Positions 9,508 through 18,528 of a stretch of DNA of 64,000 nucleotides are shown here, piece by piece. Origin of the DNA: Spirochaetaceae bacterium. GTDB taxonomy: Bacteria; Spirochaetota; Spirochaetia; B11-G9. The notes under the pieces are model-generated. The model saw only the letters and a program-made list of their open reading frames with translations, ran no database searches and was not told the DNA's origin. Positions within the stretch are counted from its first letter, which is position 1. The number at the start of each line of letters is the position of its first letter. The position numbers and the translations under genes were made by a program. The stretch is taken from NCBI GenBank assembly GCA_015493635.1, contig WGCU01000013.1:1-64000 (forward strand). The letters run 5' to 3'.

Positions 9508-10218
9508 ATGAACGTTCACAACCTGATGGAAGATATCGTAAAAAATACCGTAGAAGAACTTTTCAAAGATACGACAAAGGTGGATCCTGCTCTCTCCGGC
9601 TGTCTCCAGTGCAAGATGGATGTTGTCTGCTATGTACTTAACCGTATTAAACCGGAATATATTATTTCAGGAAGAGGACTTATCCACTTTGAAGATGATT
9701 ACCATAAAAAAATACAGCTGGAGGCTGATCTTATCGCTCTTGCAGCAGAAGGAATAAAAAAAATAACTGAAATTAAACGGCCTTATTATCTTTCTTCTGA
9801 AAAAAAGGAAATACGTCAGTACCCCTATTTTTTTAATTTTCCGGCAATTATGGGCAGGGTTGTAAACGGTAAAACATTCGAACCGGTCTACAATACCCTT
9901 ATTTCTCTCTATCTTGACAACAAACCTGCCCGTATGATTGATACAACATGGGAGAATCCTTATCTCATTGTTAAAAGCACCAGGGGCAGCTTCTCCTTCA
10001 TGGCAGAACCGTTTCCATCCGACACACTGGGCGAAAAAAAGGAATTTTCTTTTGAGCTGCGTATTACCAAAGAGGGTTTTGAACCTCTAAATCATTTTTT
10101 CACCCTGGAAGTGATAAGTGAAAAAGAAATGAGAACCTCATACAACATAAAATGGACGTACAATACAGAAACGCTTTATCTGTTTCAATCAGAAGATGAA
10201 GACGAATCATCATCCTGA
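9508..10218 (+). CDS. ComFB-family protein with C-terminal beta domain
   Basis: 236 residues. Residues 1-85 match the late-competence ComFB family: an N-terminal helix with Glu16-Glu17, then Cys32-x-x-Cys35 and Cys41 followed by ALN-like helix sequence and KPEY. Some ComFB homologues in cyanobacteria bind cyclic dinucleotides, so a c-di-nucleotide receptor role is possible here. Residues 110-225 look like a beta-sandwich of the carboxypeptidase-regulatory type (IMGRVVNG, SLYLDNKP). The start has a strong AAGGAGGG. The last eight residues are acidic/serine-rich and are encoded in a 34-bp overlap with the convergent voltage-sensor gene. Confidence 0.75.
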   Translation: MNVHNLMEDIVKNTVEELFKDTTKVDPALSGCLQCKMDVVCYVLNRIKPEYIISGRGLIHFEDDYHKKIQLEADLIALAAEGIKKITEIKRPYYLSSEKKEIRQYPYFFNFPAIMGRVVNGKTFEPVYNTLISLYLDNKPARMIDTTWENPYLIVKSTRGSFSFMAEPFPSDTLGEKKEFSFELRITKEGFEPLNHFFTLEVISEKEMRTSYNIKWTYNTETLYLFQSEDEDESSS

Positions 10219-11330
10219 TTAAGAAGATCCTGAAAATCATCGAGAGTCAGATCACTGTGTTTTTCCTCTTCAAATACAGTACGTTGTTTTAGAGGGAGAT
10301 ATTTTCTGTTATATAGATCTCCCAACCGGTAAATATCATCATCTTTGTATCTTTCCGGTATCTCCACTTCCAGATTATACATCGGTTCAGAAAATCCCCG
10401 CTCCATAACATGAACAGGATCAGTAATGGTAAACGCAAAATGGGGGCTGTAAAATATGAGAATTGCAATAACAAGAATAACGACAATAAAAAAGAAAAGG
10501 ATATTGTATACAGACTGAACCTTGAGAACATCCATATTGTTGAAAAAGAAACTCCATCCGTTTGTATGAATAAAACTGAAATCACCAAACCCGAACTGTC
10601 TGTTATAATAAGAATTATCATACCGTGAAAAAATAGTAGCACCATTACGTTTAACAATGAGCAGATCCGGATCATACGTACTGAACAGCCGGGCCTTTTC
10701 AGCAGAGGGGCCTCCACCTGAAGAACTGAGAAAGCTTTCAATACCGGCATGGTGCTGCTGATCCATTCCTTCGGCAGAAGAGGGAAGAGAAAAGAAACCG
10801 ACTATTAACGCTGAGGTAAAAAGCGTAAAAACAACAGTGCTAATGGCAAGGGTATTAATTCTCGTGATATGCCTCTGAGCCATGGGAGAAGTGATGTATT
10901 TGATTTTACGGAACAGCTTCAATATTCTCAAAAGACGTAAAATTCTGGCTATGCGGATAGCTTTTACAATTTTTAGAATATTAAACATGCTGCCGAGACC
11001 GAAAACAATACTTCCACCGAAAATAAGTGATAAAAATGCGGGGCCGCTGTTCAGCAGCAGCAGGGGAATCGATGCAAGGAAATCAATCCACCCCCGCCCT
11101 TCCAAAAAGTAGTATCCGGCTTCACCGCGGGATAGTGCAGTAAAATACCTGACAAGAAACTCTACCGTAAAGATAAAATCAAAAGCAAACCCGGAAAAAA
11201 TCAGGATCCGCCTGGAATTCCATGTCCAGCCGGCAAGTACCGCAAAATCCTCAAGAAATGTCTGGACCAGTACAAGAAGAATGGCAATGATGATAAATGT
11301 TTCAAAAAAATCAACTATTTTCCGGTTCAT
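10185..11330 (-). CDS. Voltage-sensor-domain membrane protein with HAMP-like tail, no pore
   Basis: 381 residues. Residues 6-142 form a classical voltage-sensor domain: S1 (6-30), S2 with FDFIFTVEFLVRY (49-62), S3 with WIDFLASIP (81-89), and S4 with eight basic residues at exact three-residue spacing (K120, K123, R126, R129, R132, R135, K138, R141). A fifth membrane segment (158-182) leads to about 95 extracytoplasmic residues, including a PAS/Cache-like stretch at 219-236. A sixth segment (276-300) is followed by a HAMP-like region (303-349) with DDIYRLGDLYN, and the chain stops soon after. There is no convincing selectivity filter. It would be annotated as an ion-transport protein, but it looks more like a sensor. 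Start: ATG behind AGGGGG, 8 bp after the hypothetical gene upstream. Confidence 0.75.
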   Translation of the reverse strand: MNRKIVDFFETFIIIAILLVLVQTFLEDFAVLAGWTWNSRRILIFSGFAFDFIFTVEFLVRYFTALSRGEAGYYFLEGRGWIDFLASIPLLLLNSGPAFLSLIFGGSIVFGLGSMFNILKIVKAIRIARILRLLRILKLFRKIKYITSPMAQRHITRINTLAISTVVFTLFTSALIVGFFSLPSSAEGMDQQHHAGIESFLSSSGGGPSAEKARLFSTYDPDLLIVKRNGATIFSRYDNSYYNRQFGFGDFSFIHTNGWSFFFNNMDVLKVQSVYNILFFFIVVILVIAILIFYSPHFAFTITDPVHVMERGFSEPMYNLEVEIPERYKDDDIYRLGDLYNRKYLPLKQRTVFEEEKHSDLTLDDFQDLLNQDDDSSSSSD

Positions 11331-11338
11331 AAAACCCC

Positions 11339-12268
11339 CTACCAGTTATTTTCAAGAGAATAACGATACAGTTCATCAAGCATCTTGATATCCCACCCGT
11401 AATACTTGTAATTACGTCTGCTTACACTCAACCAGCTTTTTTCCGGAGAAGAGGCACCCCTATCAACCCTGACATGGGGGCGTATGGATTTCCCCATGGC
11501 ATTAAATATGGAAGTAAGACGTCCTGTTGTTGGCACAAACCGGTATTTTTCAAAAGGAAGGTAGCTTTTTACCGCGCTGGAAATAAGTTCAACCGGTATT
11601 TTAGGCAGATCCTTTTTCAGCAGTTTTTCAATTTTAATGGCATACTGCTTCGTAATGAGACCGCTCGATTTATCAAAAACCCCTTCGCTGTACAGATGCA
11701 GTGAGGACCGCAGCATCAGGGAAACACGTATCATATTCAGAATCTCCGCCTTACTCATTTTAAGACGCTGAACCTTGATTAATTCAAAATGGATGTATGT
11801 CTGGGACTCAAATATATCATCCAGATAATGATGGGGAAGTTTATACAGAAGCGCATTATAACTTCCGATAAAATCCAGACGGCCGCTGTTTGTTTTAAGG
11901 GTGCGGATAATAATGTTATACAGGGACTGAATCATTTTTTCATTAAACGGAAATGAATTCGGAAGACTGGAAAGGAACCCAAAATCTATCTTTTCAAACA
12001 GATATCTCTTTATCCCCTCCGCAGCCATTTCATCAACCATGGATGCAAGCTGCGGTTGCAGAATAGAAAGTATCTCTGTCCAGGTTTTACCGGGAAAGAA
12101 AGCGGGTGAAGCCAGCGTAGGGAAAAGCTGTACCGCGTTAAGTTCCAGAAATGTCGTTATCTGCTCCTCTTTCTGCAGAGGGTTAAGATAATTTAAACTG
12201 GGGTTGGATAATAACCGGGTAATAAACGCAGCTGCTTTTTCTTCTTCTTTATTCATTTTATTTACCAT
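11339..12268 (-). CDS. Conserved-looking hypothetical protein, operon partner of voltage-sensor protein
   Basis: 309 residues, mostly helical with many Leu/Ile/Lys, no signal peptide, membrane segment or recognised motif. Charged and aromatic spacing throughout looks like a genuine cytosolic protein. ATG at 12268 and ATG at 12256 (MNKEEEK) are both possible starts; neither has a clear Shine-Dalgarno. A TATAAT lies only about 9 bases upstream of the first ATG on this strand, which could give a very short or leaderless transcript. It is the first gene of a two-gene unit with the voltage-sensor gene, so a shared role is inferred. It is divergent from the giant outer-membrane gene with only 46 bp between starts. 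Confidence 0.6.
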   Translation of the reverse strand: MVNKMNKEEEKAAAFITRLLSNPSLNYLNPLQKEEQITTFLELNAVQLFPTLASPAFFPGKTWTEILSILQPQLASMVDEMAAEGIKRYLFEKIDFGFLSSLPNSFPFNEKMIQSLYNIIIRTLKTNSGRLDFIGSYNALLYKLPHHYLDDIFESQTYIHFELIKVQRLKMSKAEILNMIRVSLMLRSSLHLYSEGVFDKSSGLITKQYAIKIEKLLKKDLPKIPVELISSAVKSYLPFEKYRFVPTTGRLTSIFNAMGKSIRPHVRVDRGASSPEKSWLSVSRRNYKYYGWDIKMLDELYRYSLENNW

Positions 12269-12314
12269 CTGTATGTGGTATTATATTCATTATGCAGAAA
12301 ATCGCAAATATAAA

Positions 12315-15300
12315 ATGATAAGAAAAATTTTTTTTACACTATTTTTTCTCTTTTTCCTTTGGCAGACAGTGCTTTCAGACGATGAGATCCCTCTCCCTGA
12401 AAAAGAAGCTCCGACTTCTCTTTTCTCTTCAAAGATTGGGGACACGGATGTTGATTTTTTTCTTTCCGGATTCTGGAAAGCAGCCCTGACCGGAGGTTTT
12501 GGAATATCCTGGGATTCAACAGGGAGCGGAATCGTGCAAACTCCCTTCTCGGGATTTTCCGGTACCCCCGTCTTTTCCCAGGAACCTGACATTACCCTCT
12601 CTCTCTGGCTTATGAATCAGTATTTTTTTGAAATGTCCTTTATAGACAATTATGCTCTGAATACGATCCTTTTCGGATACAACGCCCCGGATGAAAATGA
12701 TTTCCTGCAGGAAGTACGTATCGGCAACACCGATATAGGTCACGGCACGTATTCTCTTCTGAACATCCCCGCGGCATCAACAGATTCTCTCGGTGCCATG
12801 GCAAAGTTCAAGAGTCCTAATTCAGAGCATCAGATTATGATACGTTTTGATCCCGCTCAAAAATCAGAAAAAAGCTTTAGGGGAAGCTATGAAATTCAGG
12901 AGACCCGAATTCCCCTCTCAAACTACATGAAGGGTTCTTTTTTTATTCTGCCGGATAAGAATGTTGAAGATTTACGCGTCTACATTGAAGACAGCACAGA
13001 TCACTACCGCCTAGCTACTGCTGATGACGCGGTTATTTCTGCTGAAGAGGGATACGTCTTCTTCCGCAGCCCCCAGAACACCACCATAGCGGTACACTAC
13101 ACCAAAAACGGAGCAACGGTAGGTGATGCGTCTTTAGGAAAAGATGCCCTGGCTGCTGAGAGCGGCGAAGAAATTGATATTTCAGGGACAACAGATTTTA
13201 ATTTTGGTGTTTCTTCTTACCTTGGTATGGATCTGGGAACCCTCCAATCTACGATCAACAGTGAAACAGCACTTATTATCTATCAGCCGGGACAATTTTC
13301 TCCCTTCCAGATGCTGAGTGTATACCCTCTTTCGTTCAACATACCGGAAGACGGGACTCCCTTTGATGTGCTCCTTGTTGACAAAAACCTGTCTACCGGA
13401 GAAAAAACTACCTTTCAGAAAGGACCGGTAGAAAAAACAATCATGTTTACCCGCAGCGACGATAACTCCCTTCGTAATCCCGCAAACCGGTACCCTTTTG
13501 CCGACAAAGCAGGAACCGGAACACAGCTCTACGGTCAGGAAAGCCTTCTTTCCGGTTCTCCGCCGGATACGGAGCTGCTTGTTGAACAGTACGAAAAGGT
13601 AAGTGCCTACAAACTGGGAGACAACGTTCTTGAAGGATCTGTTGAAATGACGGTAAACGGCACGGCGGATAACCGGTTTACCTTTAACGGTAAAACCGGC
13701 ACGGCCTCGCTTCTCTTCATTCCCGCGGCGGATGACCGTATAGATTTTTTCTACCGGACCAAATCATCCGGCGGCGGAGGAGACTTCCTTGCCGGGATAG
13801 GGAACCATTTTGACATTTCGGACTCCTTGTCCGCTGAAATTGGAGCGGGCATACGATGGAATGTATCCGGTGGCAGCTACACAGAGAAAAAGAATGAGGC
13901 TCCCGGTTCAATTCTTGCGTCAGGCGGCATAACATACGAAGGGAAAAACCTGCAGGCTAAAATTAATGGCGGGATAAACTTTTACAGTCCGGATACAACA
14001 GGAACCTTCAGACTTCTTGGTATGGATACTGAAGGCATCCCTGTTCCTGTAACGGAGAACAGGCTGTACCCCGCTTCCGCTCCTGAAGACAATTTAATCT
14101 CCGGGTTTCCCCTGTTTCAGTCCGACAGGGGAGAACTGCGCTATAAAGACTACCACAAGTACGATTCCTTTGGCGGCTCCACCCTGATGAACTACAACGG
14201 GACACTTCCTTCTGCTCAGGAGTACAGCTATACCAACGGCGGGAGAACAGGACCGTACATAGCCGGGTCAAACAATGAGATAACGGGCAATACCGCGGTG
14301 TTCGACTACTCCCTTGGATCAAATCAATGGACCGGAGGGCGGATTCCCCTGGTACTCGGTTCGAAAGGCCTTGATCTTTCCGGGGTTCAGGGAATTACCC
14401 TGAAGATGAAGCTTCTTGATGCGGCAGGGACCGTACAGACGTACATCAGAATCGGACATCTCGGTGAAGATCTGGACGGAGACAACATCCTCGATAAAGA
14501 AACGGCACGTTTCGAAAAGGGATTCACCTTCAACCCGGAATACAACAACCAGACACTCAGCATGAAAGTCGGCAGCTCTGCTGACGGAAAGAGCGGCAAC
14601 AACCAGATTGACTCGGAAGACCTGGACGGGAACGGAGTCCTCGATCCGGAGAATGCCCAAACATTAGTGACCCTGACCGGTGGGACAAATTACAATGAAC
14701 CAACATCGTCATGGACCACCCTTACGATTCCCCTGACACCTGCTGACCGGAAAAAACTCCATAATGCGACAGGGTTGGAGATACTTATTAAAGATACTGG
14801 CAGCTCTTCTTCAGGGAGACTCCTTGTGGGAGATATTACCCTGAACGGTGCATCATTTATTACTTCTCCCGCTTCAGGGCCGAGTAGTACCGAGGAAGAT
14901 TTGAATGAAACAGTCATCAGCCCGCCGGAAACGACCATAGAAAGCGATTTCCCCGAAGTCGGAAACACCTTCTCTGTATCAGGCCAGCCCCAGAATATCG
15001 GAAAGTTCATCTGGGATGCTTCCGGCAGCTGGTCCGCAGAAACCTTCACACAGCCTGCGGATCTTTCCGGGTACCGAAAACTTGTTTTCTACATGAAAAC
15101 TCCTGTACCAGTACCGGCTGGTAATCTTGACGGTAAAGGACACTCGATGTCGGTCTCGTTTCTTGATTCCGGCGGAAAGGGTTTTAAGTTTTACTTTACC
15201 CCCGCTGCCTCTTCCAGCTGGCAGAAGTATGTTTTTGACTATACAGAGAGAACCCTTACGGTAAACGGAACGGTACAGAGTGTTGGTATATCTGAAGATG

Positions 15301-17093
15301 ATGCTGCGGCGGAGAATGTTAATAATTTCATCCTGAGCGCTGACTGCACGAGCGCCGGTACGCTTTACCTCGATGAGGTCCATCTCGAAGATTCTGTTTT
15401 CGGTGTTTCGGGAGATCTGACGACCCGCTTTTCCTACTCCCGTCCCGGTGTACTCCTGGCTGCCGGAGGGACTCCGATACTCAGTAATTTCAGCTTTTCG
15501 AATTCATCCAGTCTGGCAGGGAACAATTTCGGCACGGGATTTACCACGCCCCAGGATTCTGATGTATACACCTCCTCTGCGATGGCAGTTACTCTTTTGT
15601 CAGCACAGCTTTCAGGCAGGTTGGATATAAGGAAAGAAACAGCGTCTGTATACTATTCCCCCGGCTGGGAGGTACATCTTCCTCTTTTCAAGGGGAAAGG
15701 CTCTTTATCTGATTCGTACAGCGAGTTCAACGGCAGTCATGCTCAGTCGATAAACAGGGTAAACGCCCTTACGATACCCATAGGGATCAGCCTTTTATCC
15801 TTATCCGCCCAGTCACAGTACCAGGACAATTCACTTGATCAGGAGTGGAATACCGGCTGGAAGACTGCAGGAAATATCTTTGATATTGACTCGTCTCTTA
15901 CCCTGGGGATAACAGCTCCGGCAAATCCCTATTCAGGAGAAAATCTTTCCCGAAGAATTATAACATCCTACGGGCTCATGCTTCCTTTCCCTGTCCCCGA
16001 TCCTCAGCGCAATGTAAGTTTCAAGATAGATCAGACGACACAGCTTAAAAATTCAGCAGTCCACTTGCAGGAAAATATTACGGCTGAGACAACAGGGACC
16101 ACTGACAGGAAAACAGCAGCATCCCAAATTTTCACTTTGGAAACACCGATCGTTTTTAACGGTGATACACCGGAAGAATGGTATCTTACCCCATCCTACA
16201 GCCGTTCTCTTACCATGAAACGCTCCCCTGTTTCCGATACATCGTTCTTTTCCGATGCTGATACTGCATTGAACAGCATAGCTTCACAAACCTACTATTT
16301 TACCTCCATACCCTTTTACGAACTTTTTATGGACAGCAGCCCGCCGTTTTCCAGTGCAAGCTCCGGTTTTGATGCACTCACCTACAAACCGGATTTTACA
16401 CTTACGTTTCAACGCCGTGGTAAAAATGAACCTGTTGACCTTATTCTCCCTTCAACCGCCCGGTTATCACTGTCAAGAACCCGCACACGGGAATGGGAAG
16501 CGCTTACTGATACCAAAGCTGTTTTGCTGGATATAGGAAGCAATGTTTCAAATCTTTACGGTAAACTCGGCTCACATCCTTTCTTTACCTGGTACCAGAC
16601 CGAAGAATACACATCGAAAACAGGATTAGAGACATCATTCCCTCTCTTTCAGGAAGCATCTGTTTCTCTTCATACACAGCAGTATCTTAACTTTATCATC
16701 AAAAAAGACCGGTCCTTAAACTTCGAAACAAATTTATCTTTAAAATGGTTCCCGTTTACTACTAATGGAACAATTATCTCTTCCTATGACTGGCTTGTTC
16801 CGGTAGAAAAGAAGGTAAAAGTACCTGTTATTGATCCTGAGGGCAGTGAAAAAACATCTTTCATGCATAAAGAAATTTTTACGGTAAAATACAGCTACGA
16901 TGAATCTCTTCAGGAAAGCGATATAACATACACAGTACATCATCGTACCAATTTCATTATTGGGAAAAAGGGCTCAATCTCTGCTTCCGCTGGAGTCGGT
17001 TTCAGCAAAAAGAAAATCAGCCAAAATAATACATCCCTCTCTTATCTTCAGATAGGGTTTGAAGGCGGGATTCAGGCACAGCTGAATTTCTAA
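12315..17093 (+). CDS. Giant SprA-like outer-membrane protein
   Basis: 1592 residues. I chose the ATG at 12315 because it opens a signal peptide (MIRKIFFTLFF..., cleaved near residue 21). The chain is almost all beta: alternating Ser/Gly/aromatic strands up to about 690, a sandwich with two calcium-loop-like motifs DLDGDNILD (about 719) and DLDGNGVLD (about 770), a second jelly-roll (about 890-1027) closing with GTLYLDEVHLED, then barrel-like strands to a C-terminal Phe, the usual BAM signal. The inserts resemble the IRxG...DxDxDxxLD...IPL...LRxGDI pattern I remember from SprA, the type 9 secretion channel of Bacteroidetes, which is larger (~2400). Homology is by eye only. The next two genes also encode outer-membrane barrels. 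Confidence 0.65.
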   Translation: MIRKIFFTLFFLFFLWQTVLSDDEIPLPEKEAPTSLFSSKIGDTDVDFFLSGFWKAALTGGFGISWDSTGSGIVQTPFSGFSGTPVFSQEPDITLSLWLMNQYFFEMSFIDNYALNTILFGYNAPDENDFLQEVRIGNTDIGHGTYSLLNIPAASTDSLGAMAKFKSPNSEHQIMIRFDPAQKSEKSFRGSYEIQETRIPLSNYMKGSFFILPDKNVEDLRVYIEDSTDHYRLATADDAVISAEEGYVFFRSPQNTTIAVHYTKNGATVGDASLGKDALAAESGEEIDISGTTDFNFGVSSYLGMDLGTLQSTINSETALIIYQPGQFSPFQMLSVYPLSFNIPEDGTPFDVLLVDKNLSTGEKTTFQKGPVEKTIMFTRSDDNSLRNPANRYPFADKAGTGTQLYGQESLLSGSPPDTELLVEQYEKVSAYKLGDNVLEGSVEMTVNGTADNRFTFNGKTGTASLLFIPAADDRIDFFYRTKSSGGGGDFLAGIGNHFDISDSLSAEIGAGIRWNVSGGSYTEKKNEAPGSILASGGITYEGKNLQAKINGGINFYSPDTTGTFRLLGMDTEGIPVPVTENRLYPASAPEDNLISGFPLFQSDRGELRYKDYHKYDSFGGSTLMNYNGTLPSAQEYSYTNGGRTGPYIAGSNNEITGNTAVFDYSLGSNQWTGGRIPLVLGSKGLDLSGVQGITLKMKLLDAAGTVQTYIRIGHLGEDLDGDNILDKETARFEKGFTFNPEYNNQTLSMKVGSSADGKSGNNQIDSEDLDGNGVLDPENAQTLVTLTGGTNYNEPTSSWTTLTIPLTPADRKKLHNATGLEILIKDTGSSSSGRLLVGDITLNGASFITSPASGPSSTEEDLNETVISPPETTIESDFPEVGNTFSVSGQPQNIGKFIWDASGSWSAETFTQPADLSGYRKLVFYMKTPVPVPAGNLDGKGHSMSVSFLDSGGKGFKFYFTPAASSSWQKYVFDYTERTLTVNGTVQSVGISEDDAAAENVNNFILSADCTSAGTLYLDEVHLEDSVFGVSGDLTTRFSYSRPGVLLAAGGTPILSNFSFSNSSSLAGNNFGTGFTTPQDSDVYTSSAMAVTLLSAQLSGRLDIRKETASVYYSPGWEVHLPLFKGKGSLSDSYSEFNGSHAQSINRVNALTIPIGISLLSLSAQSQYQDNSLDQEWNTGWKTAGNIFDIDSSLTLGITAPANPYSGENLSRRIITSYGLMLPFPVPDPQRNVSFKIDQTTQLKNSAVHLQENITAETTGTTDRKTAASQIFTLETPIVFNGDTPEEWYLTPSYSRSLTMKRSPVSDTSFFSDADTALNSIASQTYYFTSIPFYELFMDSSPPFSSASSGFDALTYKPDFTLTFQRRGKNEPVDLILPSTARLSLSRTRTREWEALTDTKAVLLDIGSNVSNLYGKLGSHPFFTWYQTEEYTSKTGLETSFPLFQEASVSLHTQQYLNFIIKKDRSLNFETNLSLKWFPFTTNGTIISSYDWLVPVEKKVKVPVIDPEGSEKTSFMHKEIFTVKYSYDESLQESDITYTVHHRTNFIIGKKGSISASAGVGFSKKKISQNNTSLSYLQIGFEGGIQAQLNF

Positions 17094-17109
17094 TATTTTA
17101 CCATAGGAA

Positions 17110-17138
17110 TTGTTTTTTTCCCTTCCCTGCTGTATAAT
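17110..17138 (+). promoter_or_regulatory. Sigma-70-type promoter for barrel gene
   Basis: TTGTTT at 17110-17115 and a perfect TATAAT at 17133-17138 with a 17-bp spacer, about 27 bp before the start codon. It would drive the beta-barrel gene and the FecR-barrel gene separately from the giant gene upstream. Confidence 0.6.
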
Positions 17139-17164
17139 TTATACGTATAAGAGGAGATATTCAT

Positions 17165-18517
17165 ATGAAAATAGTAAGATACGTACTTGTACTTGCACTC
17201 ATTGCGCTATTTGTTTTTCCTGCTTTTTCCCAGGAAAAGAAGAAGGATGAAGGCTTTAACTTTGGAATGGATATGGAACTGGGAGCAGAAACCTTCAATG
17301 ACGGGGGGATCCCCATTTCATACCAGAAACTTTCCCTGAATCCTGATATATCCTTTGGTAAAGTGGGAATTGGAATGGCAATTACCCTGCACTACCGGTT
17401 TACTGATGATGGACTCAAGGTCCGTACAGAAGATTGGGTACCTGATGCATCAAAGGGGAAAACCTTTCTGGATCTCTATCTGCCGCTTTTCAGGTATGTA
17501 AGATACGGCCATAAAGGTGATCCGCTCTATGCAAAAATCGGATCAATTGATGATGGAACCCTTGGCAACGGTTTTATAATGGGAGGATATTCCAACACAA
17601 ATTTTCTTCCGGAACGGCGGATAGTCGGGCTTGCTTTCGATCTTGACGGATCTCTCTTTCAATTCCCCTATCTTGGTGTAGAAACATTTACAGGGAACCT
17701 TGCCAAATTTGATGTTTTTGGCTCACGGTTGTATGCCCGCCCCCTAATAGGACTAAACCTTCCCATACTTAAAGATCTGCAGATTGGAACCACCTATGCC
17801 ATGGACCGTAATCCGAATGCTTTAAAGACATTTATTAACCCTGATGATAAACCTGATGCAGTATCGATGTTCGGTTTTGATTTCCGGCAGCCTGTACTAA
17901 GCAGTGATCTCTTTTCTCTTGCGGTTTTCGGCGATCTTGATTTCCAGCCTGCCAGCGGTAATAAAACGGAAACAGCCAGCGGCGGTCTTCTCGGTTTCGG
18001 GGGAAAACTCATTGGTTTTCTAACCTACGGTCTTAACGCGCTGTTTCTCGGTGAAAACTTTGTACCCTTCTATTTTGATTCCACCTACGATCTGTACAGG
18101 GAAGCAAAGTACGAAATGTTTAATGAAAGTAACGGTATACCAATACCGGGATATGCAGGATGGCTTGCTTCCCTCGGATTCAGCTTTCTTGATGATAAAC
18201 TTTCATTTACGACGTCCGTTGACGGATCTTTCAAAGTTGACTCTACCGCCGATTCAACCTACCCCCATTTAAATGCGGTGGTGAAAGTAGGAAAAGATAT
18301 AATCCCGGGATTCTTCTTTGATGCCAGTTATGACAAACGTTATATCAAGCATTTTTCTGATCTAATCAGCCCCGAAAATGCTGTAATCGGAGCAGATATC
18401 AACTACCAGACAGGACCGGCAGTTATTACCCTTGGATACGATCTTCGGTACGACGCTGCGTCTGATCCCCAGTGGACAACAACAGCAAAACTATCCACAT
18501 CCATCAGCCTATTTTAG
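17165..18517 (+). CDS. Outer-membrane beta-barrel protein
   Basis: 450 residues with a signal peptide (MKIVRYVLVLALIALF..., ending AFSQ) and alternating amphipathic strands throughout, ending LSTSISLF with a C-terminal Phe. It is a probable outer-membrane channel. Residues about 108-220 (RYVRYGHKGDPLYAKIG, GTLGNGFIMG, RRIVGL) match the barrel of the next gene in the same order, so the two are paralogues. AGAGGAG precedes the ATG, and a good promoter lies just upstream. The substrate is unknown. Confidence 0.75.
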   Translation: MKIVRYVLVLALIALFVFPAFSQEKKKDEGFNFGMDMELGAETFNDGGIPISYQKLSLNPDISFGKVGIGMAITLHYRFTDDGLKVRTEDWVPDASKGKTFLDLYLPLFRYVRYGHKGDPLYAKIGSIDDGTLGNGFIMGGYSNTNFLPERRIVGLAFDLDGSLFQFPYLGVETFTGNLAKFDVFGSRLYARPLIGLNLPILKDLQIGTTYAMDRNPNALKTFINPDDKPDAVSMFGFDFRQPVLSSDLFSLAVFGDLDFQPASGNKTETASGGLLGFGGKLIGFLTYGLNALFLGENFVPFYFDSTYDLYREAKYEMFNESNGIPIPGYAGWLASLGFSFLDDKLSFTTSVDGSFKVDSTADSTYPHLNAVVKVGKDIIPGFFFDASYDKRYIKHFSDLISPENAVIGADINYQTGPAVITLGYDLRYDAASDPQWTTTAKLSTSISLF

Positions 18518-18528
18518 GAGGACTATTG

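Noticed and set aside
10560..10600. GFGD at residues 247-250 of the voltage-sensor protein as a potassium selectivity filter
   Set aside because: It lacks the preceding Thr-Val/Ile-Gly context and a pore helix, sits among polar Asn/Arg/Gln residues and is about 25 residues from the last membrane segment, too far for a filter.
10289..10750. 153-residue hydrophobic minus-strand frame inside the voltage-sensor gene
   Set aside because: It is a shifted frame of the membrane-segment codons, with no start signal, so its hydrophobicity is a by-product.
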